64,000 nt of DNA from Lobosporangium transversale (lineage: Eukaryota > Mortierellomycota > Mortierellomycetes > Mortierellales > Mortierellaceae), in the NCBI RefSeq assembly GCF_002105155.1, contig NW_019029012.1, forward strand, positions 186,001 to 250,000, given 5' to 3'. A model generated the notes under the pieces. That model was not told where the DNA came from and ran no database searches. It saw only the letters and a program-made list of their open reading frames with translations. A program made the translations under genes and the position numbers. Shown piece by piece: positions 21,044 to 32,267 of the stretch (position 1 is its first letter; every line of letters starts with the position of its first letter).

Positions 21044-22369
21044 TTATACAATGTCGTCGCAAAGGTCCATTATCCTTGCCATCGCCTGCGCATTTTTAGC
21101 ATCTACAGGACTCAACGATGCAGTATTCGCCAACAGCTTTTGCTTGCCATCATTTTGACTTGACTGTCCCACTACTATTGATGGTTTTGGTGATATTGAT
21201 GAGGCTAATGCTCTTGATACTGTAGTAGACTCTTCTGGCGCCAATTCCATTTCCACATCCTTGTCAAACTCTGGGAGCCGTAGTTTCTCCTGTTTCAGTG
21301 TCCGCAACCCTGCAAGTTGTTTCCTAAGATCAGCGCATGTTCTATGTGCCAGAAAAAAAAGAGAGAGACCAATCCTTTGAGTATTCGGTCCATATGATTA
21401 TATTGCAGTCTATAAACTGACAAAAAGAAGAAGAGTAGTTTCTTTTTGCTTTGTGCGTATTACTTTCTTAAAGCCTCAGTCTCCTTTCTTTTCCTTCGAA
21501 GTTGTTCTTCCATCATAAGCTTTAATGTCTCCCGAGCCTGATGCGGTCTATATTCGTTCAATATGTGGTGCATGTTGATAAAGATAACTCGAATCTGGTC
21601 TACTTTTGTTGCAAACTAGTTGGTTGAACAAAAAAAAAAAAAAAATGATGATAATAATAATAAAAAAAAAATCAATATATTAAAATTGATGGCACCATGC
21701 CAACACACCAACTTCAAACAATAAAACATTTTTTTTTACTTCACTGGGCGATGTGGAAAGGGTATGGACGAGTTCTAAAAAGTTGAATACAACTGAGTGA
21801 TTCAGCTTTTTGAGCTCCTTGACACGATCTACACAATTAGTCGAGTTTTTTTATTTAAATTTTTTTTTTTTTAAAAAAATAAAAATAAAAATCGTTAAAT
21901 TATTATCAGCTTGAACTAGACTAGAAAGAAGCTTAGATCTCAATGGTGTTATCTTACCAATGGGTCCCTTCGGGTATAGTTGTTCAATTCCTTGTTCCTC
22001 AAGCGTTGCTAAACTGTCCTGTACCTGTATATGTTGAGAACGTAAAAATGAATCAAGGAAAAAAGAAAAGGTAAGTATGGCTAAAAGATGGCATAAAACC
22101 TTTTTTTTTTCTTATAGGAAAAATTGATAAGTCCTGCTTACAGGCCAAGCACGTCCAAACATCCAATATACGCCTTTCTTAACTGGCGGCGGAGGCTCAA
22201 GTGCGAGGATGGGAAAAGGTAATGCTTCGAGTGACTTTGTGATCTCTTCATCTCCTGGTGCTGCAACACGAGCTTTCTCTAGTAGAGCGAGGTTTTCCTG
22301 AGTGTATCGTTGATAGTAGTAGGGTGGAGCAGGGAATGCGGCTCCTTGTTGCACATTTACTTCCTCCAT
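21044..22369 (-). CDS. MED7: Mediator complex subunit 7
   Basis: Five exons on the minus strand: 22369-22142, 22024-21958, 21828-21740, 21615-21464 and 21341-21044. They sum to 834 nt, 277 aa. The N-terminus has FPAPPYYYQRYTQEN and the family PPPPVKKGVYWMFGRAWP region. The middle carries GIEQLYPKGPIDRVKELKKL and NFLELVHTLSTSPSEF. The hallmark INMHHILNEYRPHQARETL follows, then a coiled coil and a variable C-terminal tail. Med7 is an essential middle-module subunit that pairs with Med21 and Med31. The start is the first ATG in this frame (MEEVNVQQGAAFPAP). All splice phases are consistent. Confidence 0.95.
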
Positions 22370-23059
22370 TTGTGTTCCTTGTTGTTGTAATAACGTTGTA
22401 AAATTAATTGAGTTTTTCCCCAAAGGAGAGAATGGACACTCGCGCGAGAGTAGATTTTATATATACACTTCCTCAATTGCTCACGTGGTTACTCGTCGCC
22501 ACCAATTTTTGAACGCGTCTCGTCAAAGGGACTATCACTCTTACTATTGCTTTTCTTTTCTTTTTTCCTTTGCTTCATTATTCAAACTATTAAATCTAGG
22601 CACAAGTATGCCAAAGTTGACTGGCCCAAGTTACTCTTGTGATTATTAGCCTCTTCAACAGGACAGCCTGACAAAGTTCAGGATATTCGATTTCCAAATA
22701 GTTCGTCTATGAAGACTTTGGTTTAGAACAGACCTGCTGTAGCGAAAAAAAAGAAAAAAAAAAGTTTCAAGAATAATGGTGACTAAAGTGATTAACTTGG
22801 TTGCGGATTATATATTTTTTTTCTTTGCGTCTCTTTCTTCAAAGTAGCGTACAGGGCTAAAGGATATAAGCAAGGGATATGCGAGTGTATACACAGCGCT
22901 GACGAAAGTCCTAATAAAGGAAAGCAGACACCAGCCCTAGTAGGGGAGAACATTGAGTAGAAATGGAAAAATAAATAAAAAGAACGAGGCTTCAGATCAT
23001 TCGAAACCATCTGAAATCTGAATATCTGAATGAATGGTCTGAATGAGGGTGTGCTCAGA
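22370..23059. other. Intergenic DNA
   Basis: No gene is seen. A 13-base string CTCGTCGCCACCA at about 22,493-22,505 also occurs in the terminal repeat of the 982-bp element at 27,819. This is probably a coincidence or a very small relic. Confidence 0.35.
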
Positions 23060-23187
23060 AAAAAATTTAAGTGCCTGCTTGCAATTCCCGTCAGAATAAA
23101 ATTTTAATCCCCCCCTCTTTCCGGAATTCTTACCCCCCCGTCACTCGCGCAATTCTTATCCCCTGTCAACATTCTGGAGCTGATTCA

Positions 23188-23222
<35 letters not shown>

Positions 23223-23790
23223 CCCACTATATCCTATGGTTCCCACTGTTCTCACACAGCTAGTACAGTATAAAAGGCCCATCAGTGTGCCGATCTGTAT
23301 TTTAGACAATAAATATTCTTAACCCCCATTAATTGCAAAAATGGTTTAGGATCACCAAATGTCTTTTTTTTTACGACTATATTGGACTCATGTGGTGCAT
23401 GTTAAGTTGCTGAAGGTTTTGAACCTAGTGATGAATACGAATCTAGGAGGGGATCATTCATCAAGGAACTGATCCATTTATCTACTGTCAAGCTTTGATG
23501 ACAAGATGAAAAGTAAGAGAGGATCAATGGTGTTGGATTAAAAAGTTAGTCAGATGTAGGTGCAACCAAAAACAGAAAATAAAATCTTCTCTCAAAAACT
23601 GCCTCAAAATGTTGACGGGGGGGTAAGGATTCCCAAAATTAAGATGGTTGACGGGGGGGTGTAACGGAATTCTGACGGGGGAGGGGTAAGAATTCCGAAA
23701 AAGGGTATGTTGACGGGGGGTTTTTGGGTATTCTCAACCGGGGGTCAAAATTTTATTCTGACGGGGGGTGCATTTTTCCTTAATTCTTTT
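23060..23790. mobile_element. Non-autonomous element with G-run inverted ends
   Basis: Two inverted, imperfect end regions are visible. The left (about 23,078-23,175) reads TGC..CCCGTCAGAATAAAATTTT followed by C-runs, CCGGAATTCTTAC and CCGTCA. The right (about 23,610-23,775) is its reverse complement with five copies of TGACGGGGG. The interior of about 430 bp has no coding capacity. This matches a MITE or foldback element. Exact ends and a target duplication could not be fixed. The giant inverted repeat begins within about 30 bp of its right end. Confidence 0.55.
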
Positions 23791-23966
23791 GCTCTGCTAC
23801 CAAGTTGATCCGTATCTTCTTGATAGTGAGCCAGTACATGAAGAAAGAAAAGCAAGAATGAGAGAGAAAAGGGGGGAGGGGATATATATGGTCCCGGCTT
23901 TCGGATAATAAGTCTAAGTCGTCATATTATTCAACTTGGTCAGCTAAAAAGGATTGAGCAAAAAAG

Positions 23967-24440
23967 TCAAGGTCCAAAGACAGCAATGTTCAGCGCTCCG
24001 CTCTTTCCGCTTTCTTTGCGGGGGGCCGTATGAAGCCCCAGGTTGTAATGAGCCTGTTCTTCATTAGATAGTGATACTATCGAGTTTGTAAATCGAATTC
24101 TCATCTCCATATTTTCTTCTATGATCATGTGCTGTGAAAAACTACAAGACTTCATAATTATTGACAGGAGAATAGAGGACGAGAACGAACAAAGACTAGC
24201 ATCTGTGAGACAAAACTTCAGATGGAAAAACAGGTCTGCCAAGTAGACATCCTTGAATAGCGATATCTTCTTTGAAAAACTTTGAGATACTGTACTAGTA
24301 GTTACTTTGATACTTGTGATGTATACGCTCAATTCAGGGCCTGGTAGAATGAATATAAACAGTGTATCGTACTGATGTACTAAGCATACCAACATGAGTT
24401 TTCTTTTTTTTCTGAAATAGAGAAATGAAAATGTTGACAT
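23967..24440 (-). CDS. Hypothetical ORF in left arm
   Basis: Open frame of 157 codons, mirrored exactly at 41830-42303. The C-terminal half (QHMIIEENMEMRIRFTNSIV, then SLSNEEQAHYNLGLHTAP) looks protein-like; the start is less so. Splice-like signals upstream (a ttctcttacag acceptor and a tatttcag acceptor in the sense direction) hint at more exons, but joins tried by eye gave a stop codon. No family recognised. It may be a decayed element gene. Confidence 0.2.
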   Translation of the reverse strand: MSTFSFLYFRKKRKLMLVCLVHQYDTLFIFILPGPELSVYITSIKVTTSTVSQSFSKKISLFKDVYLADLFFHLKFCLTDASLCSFSSSILLSIIMKSCSFSQHMIIEENMEMRIRFTNSIVSLSNEEQAHYNLGLHTAPRKESGKSGALNIAVFGP

Positions 24441-25479
24441 GATAGTAAAAAACTATATCAGTCTCATGTATATCACTGCAAGGAATATCTTGCCTCAAAC
24501 GAAGACGCTCACCATACAATGGACCACTTCATTTCGTAGGTCACCTGTAAGAGAAAAATACAGCTTTGGTTGTTTCCGTGTTTCACATGTTTTATTGTCG
24601 TTCACACTTCCTGAACATGGATGTCAAGTAGTTTAACGTTGTTATATGGATACTCCACAAACCATAACAGTTGCCATCTCTTCCAATACCACAAGAGTGT
24701 TAACATTCTGAACATTTCCTGTTGAACAAGAGGAGGCCCAAGTCAAAATATTCGTGTTATGGGGATGACAACTTGATGATCTTAGAGCCATAAAGGCCCC
24801 CATTTCAAAAACAATCAGCGCCGAGAATCTAGAACTATTGAAAAAGAGCATATGCCAACAATCTTCTATTAAAGAACTGCATGAAGATCGTACCCATTAT
24901 GGCCAATAAAATATCTAAAATAATAAATTTTACTTTTTCTCATGACACCACACTGGGCGGAAAGTCATTTCAGCAGAAGAGGGATTGGTGGTGTTGTAAC
25001 TCCGTCGTAGGCGAAGGTTTGCCTTTCTTGTATGTCCTCTCATCAAAGACGCCTCTCTTCGGGTATAATAATATTCATCTAAGAGATGCCTCGTTCACAA
25101 GATAAAAGAAAACAAGAACAAACATCAGGCACCAAAAGCAGAAGTCTGCAAGAAATGAGGCCTGAATCAAGAATACTTCATTATAGTAGAAACATTAAAT
25201 CTCTATTTATGATACCATTAATTATACGGTAGCGGCAGGTCTTGTTTACATCCTCATTGTTATAAAGATAATAGTAGTAAAAAGATATGAAAGAATAATT
25301 AGTGCAAGTGCTGGATTGCTCCGATGAAGCAACATGTAAATCAGGTATCAATCAAATAATAATAGCACATTCACAGATATAATTATACTCTTGCCTTTTT
25401 TTCACGAGTGTTCGAAAGCGAGAGTGTCCAAATGTTCTGGAGACGCGCCTTTGATACAGGGTTGGACATCTAATGGTGT

Positions 25480-27480
25480 AGTCTTTCTTGCTTTTTTGTC
25501 CTGTCCCGCACTTTATTAGCCTTTTCTGCTACTTCTCTTCTTCGTTAGTACTTTCGTTTACTTTTTCTTTGCATTTCGTTATTTGGTGTTTTCTTTTCTT
25601 ACTTTTACTTTCATTGACTTCTTGGTACTTACCTTACTTACCTGAGACTGTCCACCCTACCACCCTATACAGTCCCTTACCCTTGAAGAAAAAAAATATA
25701 AAAAAAAACTTCTTCCCGGTATTCGCTTTCTTTCCTGTACTTTCGTTTGCTTTCACTTTTTTGCTATGCTTCTGTTTGTTTCTCTTTCTACTTTCTTGTC
25801 ATGCTTTCGTTTGTATTTCTTTAACGCTTGTTATCTTTTGACTCATTCTTCTTTGCTGGTTCTCTTTCTTACTATCCTTTGCTAGTTCATTTCCTTGTTA
25901 TTCTTTGCTGGTTCACTTTCTTGCTATGCTTTGCTGGTTCACTTTCTTGCTATCCTTTGATACTTCCTTTCTTATTATTCTTTGCTGCTTCACTTTCTTG
26001 CTGCGCTTTGATGGTTCATTTCCTTGTTATCCTTTGGTGCTTCCCTTGTTATCCTTTGGTGCTTCCCTTGTTATCCTTTGGTGCTTCCCTTGTTATCCTT
26101 TGGTGCTTCCCTTGTTATCCTTTGGTGCTTCCCTTGTTATCCTTTGGTGCTTCCCTTGTTATCCTTTGGTGCTTCCCTTGTTATCCTTTGGTGCTTCCCT
26201 TGTTATCCTTTGGTGCTTCCCTTGTTATCCTTTGGTGCTTCCCTTGTTATCCTTTGGTGCTTCCCTTGTTATCCTTTGGTGCTTCCCTTGTTATCCTTTG
26301 GTGCTTCCCTTGTTATCCTTTGGTGCTTCCCTTGTTATTCTTTGCTAGTTCATTTCCTGTTATCTTTTGATGGTTGCTTTTTTGTTATCCTTTGGTGCTT
26401 CACTCTCTTGTTAGCCTTTGATGGTTCACTTCTTTTTTACGCTTCCATATTTTATCCTTCAATGCCTCACTTGGTTGCTACGCTTTCATTTCTTTCTTCC
26501 ATGCTTGGCTTTCCTGTTATGCTTTCATCTCTTTTTCGGTACTTCACTTTTGTTATCCTTTTCTATGTTATCCTGGGCGCATCTCTTTCGTGTTATGTTC
26601 TATTACGCTTTCCTTCATTGCTTCGCTTTCTTGTTATTTTTTCATTTGCTTTTCTCGACACTTCACCTTTTTACTATGCTATCCTTTGTTTTTCTTCCCT
26701 GCTTCACTTCCTTGTTATGCTTTCTTTCTTGCTGCTTCACTTCCTCATTTGTTTTCCTTGGCTCGTCACTTTTTAAATATACTTTCATGTACTTCTCTTC
26801 GACGCTTCACTTTCGAGTTATCCTTTCCTTTGTTTCCCTTCGATACTTCGCTTTCTTACGTTGTTTTCATTTGTTTTCTCCCTTTTCTTATTATAGCTTC
26901 CTTTTCTTATTATAACTTCCTTTGTTTCTCTTTGTGTGTGCGTGTATGTGTGTGTTTTGTTTTCCTTGTTATACTTTCGTTTGTTTCCCTTCTGTGCTTC
27001 TCTTTCTTATTATGCTTTCATTTGTGCTTCCATTTCTTTTTTGTTTTCTTTTTTTTTCTTTTCTTTTCTTCAGTGCTTCCCCTCCTTGCTATATCTTACA
27101 TTTGTTTCCCTTTTGCTTTTCTTTCTTATCATATTTTCATTTATAGGTGCCGACATTTCTTACATATATTTTTGTTTGTTCTTTTCCCTCGCTTTACTTC
27201 TTTGCTATGCTTCCGTTTGTTCTTTCTCGACTTTCCCTTCCCCTTTCTTTCTCTCTCTCTCTCTTTTTTTTTCTTATTTGCTTTCACTTACTCTTCCTAT
27301 GTGCTTCTCTTCCTTAGTTTATTTTCATTCGCTCTTTCTCGGTGTTCCTTTCTCTTTCTTATTTCTCTTTCTTTTGTTGGTTACTTGCCGCTTCTCTTCC
27401 TTACCTTACTTTCTCTTACCTTACTTTCTCTTACCTCTCGCTGCTTACCGCTCTTGGGGGTTATTTTGCCTTTGGTATAG
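25480..27480. repeat. Pyrimidine-skewed degenerate repeat (left arm)
   Basis: About 2 kb whose plus strand is dominated by C and T with recurring GCTTCACTTTCTTGTTATGC-like units of roughly 30 bp. Long open frames here, such as 25828-26370 and 26590-27480, are leucine/phenylalanine/serine repeats produced by the skew and exist in several frames at once. They are not annotated as genes. Confidence 0.75.
26024..26331. repeat. 22-bp minisatellite, 14 perfect units
   Basis: Fourteen perfect head-to-tail copies of a 22-bp unit beginning TTGTTATCCTTTGGTG and ending CTTCCC. It lies inside the pyrimidine-skewed repeat. The mirrored array in the right arm has 13 copies, which accounts for the 22-bp offset between the arms. 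Confidence 0.9.
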
Positions 27481-27667
27481 TACGGAGACAAAAAGTATGT
27501 AGTTTAGTATAAAGTAGTGACGGCAAGAAAAGGCAACGCTCGTGTTTGAGCGAGAGTTGGTGATGACATAAAGAGGCACAGGGAGAGACAGAAGAAGTGT
27601 GTGCGTGTGTGCTTGTGTGTGAATGTATTTGACAAAGGACTGCGATCGAGACTTACTTTTCAAGAGG

Positions 27668-27760
27668 TGGGGGGGTGGAGAGGTGGAGAGATAAAGAGGT
27701 GGAGAAGTGAAGAGGTGAAGAGGTGAAGAGGTGAAGAGGTGAAGAGAAAGGAAGAGAAAA
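27668..27760. repeat. GAGGTGAA short tandem repeat (left arm)
   Basis: A G-run followed by imperfect GAGGTGGA and GAGGTGAA units and an A-rich end. Mirrored in the right arm at about 38,530-38,625. Confidence 0.7.
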
Positions 27761-27818
27761 AAAAAGGAAAAAAAAAAGAAAGAGCGAGCTTAAAATGAGA
27801 GAAAAGCGTCATTCTCCC

Positions 27819-28800
27819 AATCTCACTCGTCGCCACCATTTCTCCTTATCTTTGTTGAAAGCGGACATAATTATCCGAATATAGGCGAAATGAAAGTGAT
27901 TGGACGCCATTTTGAAACAGCATGAAATTCAAAGAAAGGGTGGATGGAAAACTGTCGGCTTGGACAGCCCGGAAGCGATCCCGTTGCCTTTCATTGCGAC
28001 ATTTTTCGCATTTGTTGACGTAATAAGCGAAAGTGATACGACATTGAGAAGAACGAAGCAAAAAGCATCGAAGGTATTAAACTTAATGACTATGAGTAGA
28101 CACTACTCACACCACGACTTTTGACCCCAGACTTACACATCGTATGCTTTTTTTGCGATCGCATTTTCTTAAGGAACAAAAAAAAAATTGATAGAGAAAG
28201 ATGCATTAATTTTTCATGCATCTTTGGGTGTAGCCACACTTTTCATTACATCTCGCTCTTCTCTCTCTTTTATCGCTTCTAAAAGTATAATAGACAAGGA
28301 TCCAGGCTTGTCATAGACTCTAGTTCCTTCTAGTTTCTGATTGAAAGTAATACAGTGTGTTCAGGTCTGCTACAGTATCTGGTAGATGCTTTTCATGGAG
28401 CCCATCACCTTTCTGGCCCATGTCCCAAAGGTAAGCCTGCCTTATTTTTCGTTATGACCATCTTGTTGAGCGAGCAACAACAAGCAACACGTAAAAAGTA
28501 TGTAACGTGTGTGTCGAGGAAAATATTATATCCAAGCTCTGCAGGGCCTTCAGGGCCTTCAATACTTTTGATTCAACACCTTCATTACTATTGTATTTAA
28601 TTCTTCGCATTAAATTTATTTATCCCTCTTTCAATGCTTTCCCTACCTTCACGTACATTATTCCTTTTGCTTCATGTGACAATGTAATGACATCAACCGG
28701 AAGATGCTTTTGCTTTTAAAGCAACCGACTATTGCCATATTCGGATAATTATGTCCGCTTTCAACAAAGATAAGGAGAAATGGTGGCGACGAGTGAGATT
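27819..28800. mobile_element. 982-bp TIR element (left arm)
   Basis: A 64-bp sequence at 27,819-27,882 beginning AATCTCACTCGTCGCCACCA is repeated inverted at 28,737-28,800. The match looks perfect. The interior (about 850 bp) has only short open frames, the longest about 81 codons, without recognisable domains. This is the structure of a non-autonomous DNA transposon. No clear target-site duplication was found in the flanks. The same element occurs in opposite orientation at 37,492-38,473 because it lies within the giant inverted repeat. Confidence 0.65.
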
Positions 28801-29255
28801 ACCCAAGAAATCATGCATGGATATTCAGCGAATAAACAAGAATGCAAGAATAGCAAAATGGTGTCTGTTGGACAATGTAAACACTTTAAGGTTTGGTGGT
28901 AAATGTGGTGCAAACATTTTGATGATGACTGACATAAGGATTGGAGCTGTGTGTCACCAAGGAGTACCCACCATCCCGCCTAGTGCAGGTTGCCGGTTCA
29001 CACAGCAAGATAGTGCTTACTTTGAGTATTGCTCCATGGTGCTCCTCATTTATACTTGTGCAGGAGACAATAGAAAGGAAGTGCTTCTCAATATATATAT
29101 TGAAGCCTCTCTTCCAAAGCCAGTTGTTCATAACATAACAATAGGCACCAGAACCCCTCATTTTCGGAGCAGTATATTAATAAGTTCACCCTCCTATCAT
29201 CTAAGCAATGCCGCCTCTACTAAATTTTCAATTTTCGGAGACTGCATTTTAAAGC

Positions 29256-29707
29256 TTTTTTTTTTTTTTTTTTTTTTTGTGTGAATACTTTTTATTAAGA
29301 GATTGCTTGCTATCTAGCTATCTAGCTTACCTGGTTACTATCCTAAGCTACAAGAAGCCAGACTCTTAGCCACCTTGGAAAGCGCTTTTCTTTGTCACCA
29401 TCGAAAAGACTCTCCAAGATGTTGTCCGGAGCACACCACGTGGAGGTGGTCTGGCATATCGTGCTCCGTTGGTCAGGCCCCATGGCCTTGCAAACGCCCG
29501 CACACACACACATTTATTTACCCATCCCCATCTCCATTCCCATTCCCTTTCCCATTCTGGACCGAAGGGGCTCCGCCATCGCAAGGCTCGTTAAAGAACC
29601 AGCTCAGGCTCATGCCCGTTCGGACCTACCTTAGATATGCATTGGTTATTGCATCTTGGATGTGCATTGTTGCTATGTTAAAAAGTGCTTTGTATTGTGT
29701 TAGTAAG

Positions 29708-29738
<31 letters not shown>

Positions 29739-30004
29739 GGCTTTCTTATGTTTTTAATTGGCTTTTTTTTTTTCTTTTTTCTTTTTTTCTTTTTTTTCTT
29801 TTTTTCTTTTTTTCTTTTTTTCTTTTTTTTCTTTTTTCTTTTTTCTGATATGAGATCTTTTTTTTGCTTTTCTTTTTTTAGGCTTTTATTTAGTCTTTTT
29901 TTTTTGGGTTTTTTTTTTTCTTTGGTTAATTTTTTTTTAATTGTTTTTTTTCTTTGGGTTATTTTTTTTTTTCTTTGGTTTTTTTTGGTTTTTTTTTTTA
30001 TTTG

Positions 30005-30050
<46 letters not shown>

Positions 30051-30850
30051 GTTTCTTTTTTTCTTTGGTTTTTTTTTTTTTGAGGTATTTGATTCCGGAG
30101 GCGCTTGTTTTTGCCTGGATGGACTGTTCGACCTTTCTTTGGTTTAGTCCTTTTGCTGGTGGCGCTGAGCTTTCGTTACCAGTGCCTTCCAGACCACACG
30201 ATGAGAAGTGGCCTGGTCGCTATGATTTGGTGTTGTTCGTGAAGCCTTGGCCATCATACCCGAGATGGGATGGGCTGGCTATTTGGCCGCGGAGAAGGCC
30301 GTCGTTCGACTGCGGTAGACTATGAGGCCGTTTAGAGCGTGGCTGTTTAGAGCGTGGCCATCTGGAGCGTGGCCAGTTGAATACGGCTTTTCGTTGGAGT
30401 GCAGCCGTTCGAGTATGGGCGCCTGAGTGTGGCAGTCTGGCTGTGCGTTATGAAGCCCCAGTTGCTTTAGGCAGCTTCATGTCGTTGCAGTCTAATCGTG
30501 GAATGAAAAGAGAGACACAGGCAGAAAAAGAATAATCAGAACAAGGACAGTGAAGCACAGAGTGACAGTGTTGAGAACTTCAGTAAGAGTGATTGTTTAG
30601 GGAGTGTTGCTTACCTTTTGTCTTGGTTGAGGAGGCCGATGGTCGAGGAGACCGAGGAGAAAGAGAAGAGAAAAGAAGAGAAAAGAAGAAAAAAGAAGAG
30701 TCAAAATGGGTCCTTTTTATATTGGTTTCTTATTATTATTATTAACGTTCGCGCAAGAGGAGAAGGGCCGAGGAGTGATTGGTTTTCAAAAGCGCGCTGT
30801 ACTAAGTACCTTGCTTGCTGTACGCTCAAGAGCGACCAATAAAATATCAA
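29256..30850 (-). mobile_element. Retroposon-like block with poly(A) end (left arm)
   Basis: Read on the minus strand, the block ends with AATAAA, about 12 nt of sequence and a run of 23 A (plus-strand T run 29,256-29,278). This is how a reverse-transcribed mRNA or LINE/SINE 3' end looks. About 1.5 kb upstream in the same orientation are CCAAT and TATAAAAA motifs, a C/T-rich start region and an intron-like GTAAGC...TTAG stretch. A long CCAAAGAAAAA-type A-rich tract lies between. No reverse transcriptase remains. The 5' boundary is a guess. Confidence 0.4.
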
Positions 30851-31665
30851 CAAAAAAAATTAAAAAATAAAAATTAATATACGTGTCTTTGATGTCATCT
30901 GTCATATTTCATATGATAAAGAAGAGACTCTCACGATTGAAAGTGGGAATAATGCTCTGTCCTCAAGACTCATAAGGAAAACCTGTCTATAAACAACCAG
31001 AGCATGAACTGTATTGCACTCGAGCTTGCTTACTCTTATTGATGAAGGAGATCATCTTCTTTATCCTCTTCTTCTATTTCCTTTCTTCACTCCTAACAAG
31101 AGATGGGATAGACTGTCGTTGGGCCTATACTTTGGCAGCTTGCCGTTTTTCCAGAGTGTGGTGGAAAATAACACATGGCATTCGTCAGAATACCTCTCCG
31201 CCTTTTTTTTTTTTTTTATTTTTTATTTTATTTTTTATTTTCATGCAATACAATGTAGAATACATTAAGATTTGAAGGTGAAACAAAGTATCAACATTTA
31301 TATATCGACCAGTAAAAGGCACACGATCGTATCGAGGAAATGACGTGTCGTATCTCTTTGGCTCTTTGAAAAGGAAAATAAGGAAAAGAAAAAAAGGAAA
31401 AATGTCTGTTTGAACAAAAACTGCCGCAGCACAGTTCCCACGACAATGCATCCTATTCTTTGTTAAGGATGAAGAGAAAGAATGGGAGAAGAGAGTCAAA
31501 TAGCAAACTGACCCTCTTACTCAGCATAACACTCAGCTGTCAAAGAAACGACGATATAAAAAGAAACAAAGACAAAGAGAAATAGAAGACAAGCAGTATT
31601 GCACGGCAAGTACGATCATAGATTTAACTATAGCAGCAATAGCGACTACCTCATCGTCAATTATT

Positions 31666-32267
31666 ATGGTATCACACTCCGTTGCTACCTCAGGACCTGC
31701 CTCTCGTCATGCTACTGTCAAAAAGACCCAACCGAACCTAATCAGCAACAGTATTGGTGGCAATAACAGTGACGCCAAGGATGATGCCACTAAAGCCTTG
31801 ACAGTCTTTACTTCTGGATCAAGTGCCTTCCGTGCTAGAAATATTATGGAAAGCTATACCCAATGGTCCCAACGTCGTTAAATGCCAACACAGCTAATGG
31901 CGCGTCGTCGTCCTCGTCGTGGACGGGGTCATTCAAGTATAGCAACCGCAGCCCCAATACACTGTTGTCAAATGCCCATACAGCTAATGATTGGTCATCG
32001 TCCTCGTTGTGGATGCGATCAATCAATTATAACAATCGCAATTCCAACACACCACTATCAAATACCAATACAGCTGATGATGCGGCGTCGTCCTCGTCGT
32101 GGATGCAGTCAGTCAATTATAACAGCCGCAATTCTAACCGAATTCACAGAAAGTTTATACGTGGTCCAGTAACTAGATTGGAAACAATATGGGAAACAAT
32201 ATGGGAATCTGAACCATACTCTGTGCCCCAGGCAAAAGATAATGAGGCAACTGCAAAATCGGATTGA
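31666..32267 (+). pseudogene. S/N-rich ORF with three 30-residue repeats, frame break
   Basis: One frame runs from ATG at 31666 to a stop at 31881. A second, in another frame, runs from 31863 to 32267. The second contains three direct repeats of 90 bp (about 31,881-31,970, 31,971-32,060, 32,061-32,140) encoding LSNxxTAxDxxSSSSxWM-type units that end NYNNRNSNTP. Repeats of exactly 30 codons suggest past translation. The overlap of the two frames suggests a single-base frameshift or a missed intron. No known family. Confidence 0.35.

Larger units (their letters stand above)
23802..31509 (+). repeat. Left arm of giant inverted repeat
   Basis: The sequence from about 23,807 to 31,509 (7.70 kb) reappears as its reverse complement at 34,782-42,463. 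Partner positions sum to 66,270 at the outer end and 66,291 at the inner end. The differences I could find are one extra 22-bp minisatellite unit here and length changes in A/T homopolymers. All non-homopolymer open frames translate identically in both arms. The outer edge continues with one mismatch to about 23,802. The arm contains no recognisable host gene. Confidence 0.95.

Noticed and set aside
22485-22510. Match of CTCGTCGCCACCA to the terminal repeat of the 982-bp element
   Set aside because: Only 13 bases match and flanks differ; it is too short to call a relic.
25828-26776. Long open frames of 147-250 codons with repeated CYPLVLPLLSFGASL-type units, mirrored in the right arm
   Set aside because: They arise from a C/T-only 22-bp minisatellite whose length (22) cycles through all three frames, so several frames are open at once. 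Composition is dictated by nucleotide skew, not protein function.
26590-27502. Open frames of 188 and 296 codons rich in F, L, S and C
   Set aside because: Same pyrimidine skew; two overlapping frames are equally open and neither shows domains or conserved pattern.
27819-28800. Possible CRISPR-like or tRNA-bearing structure in the inverted repeat region
   Set aside because: The repeats are inverted or strictly tandem without spacers, and no cloverleaf or B-box pattern was found. CRISPR arrays are not expected in a fungal nucleus.
29685-30325. Phenylalanine-rich frames around 29.7-30.3 kb (mirrored at 36.0-36.9 kb)
   Set aside because: They are translations of T runs and TTTGG repeats inside the retroposon-like block; arm copies differ in run length, shifting the frame.
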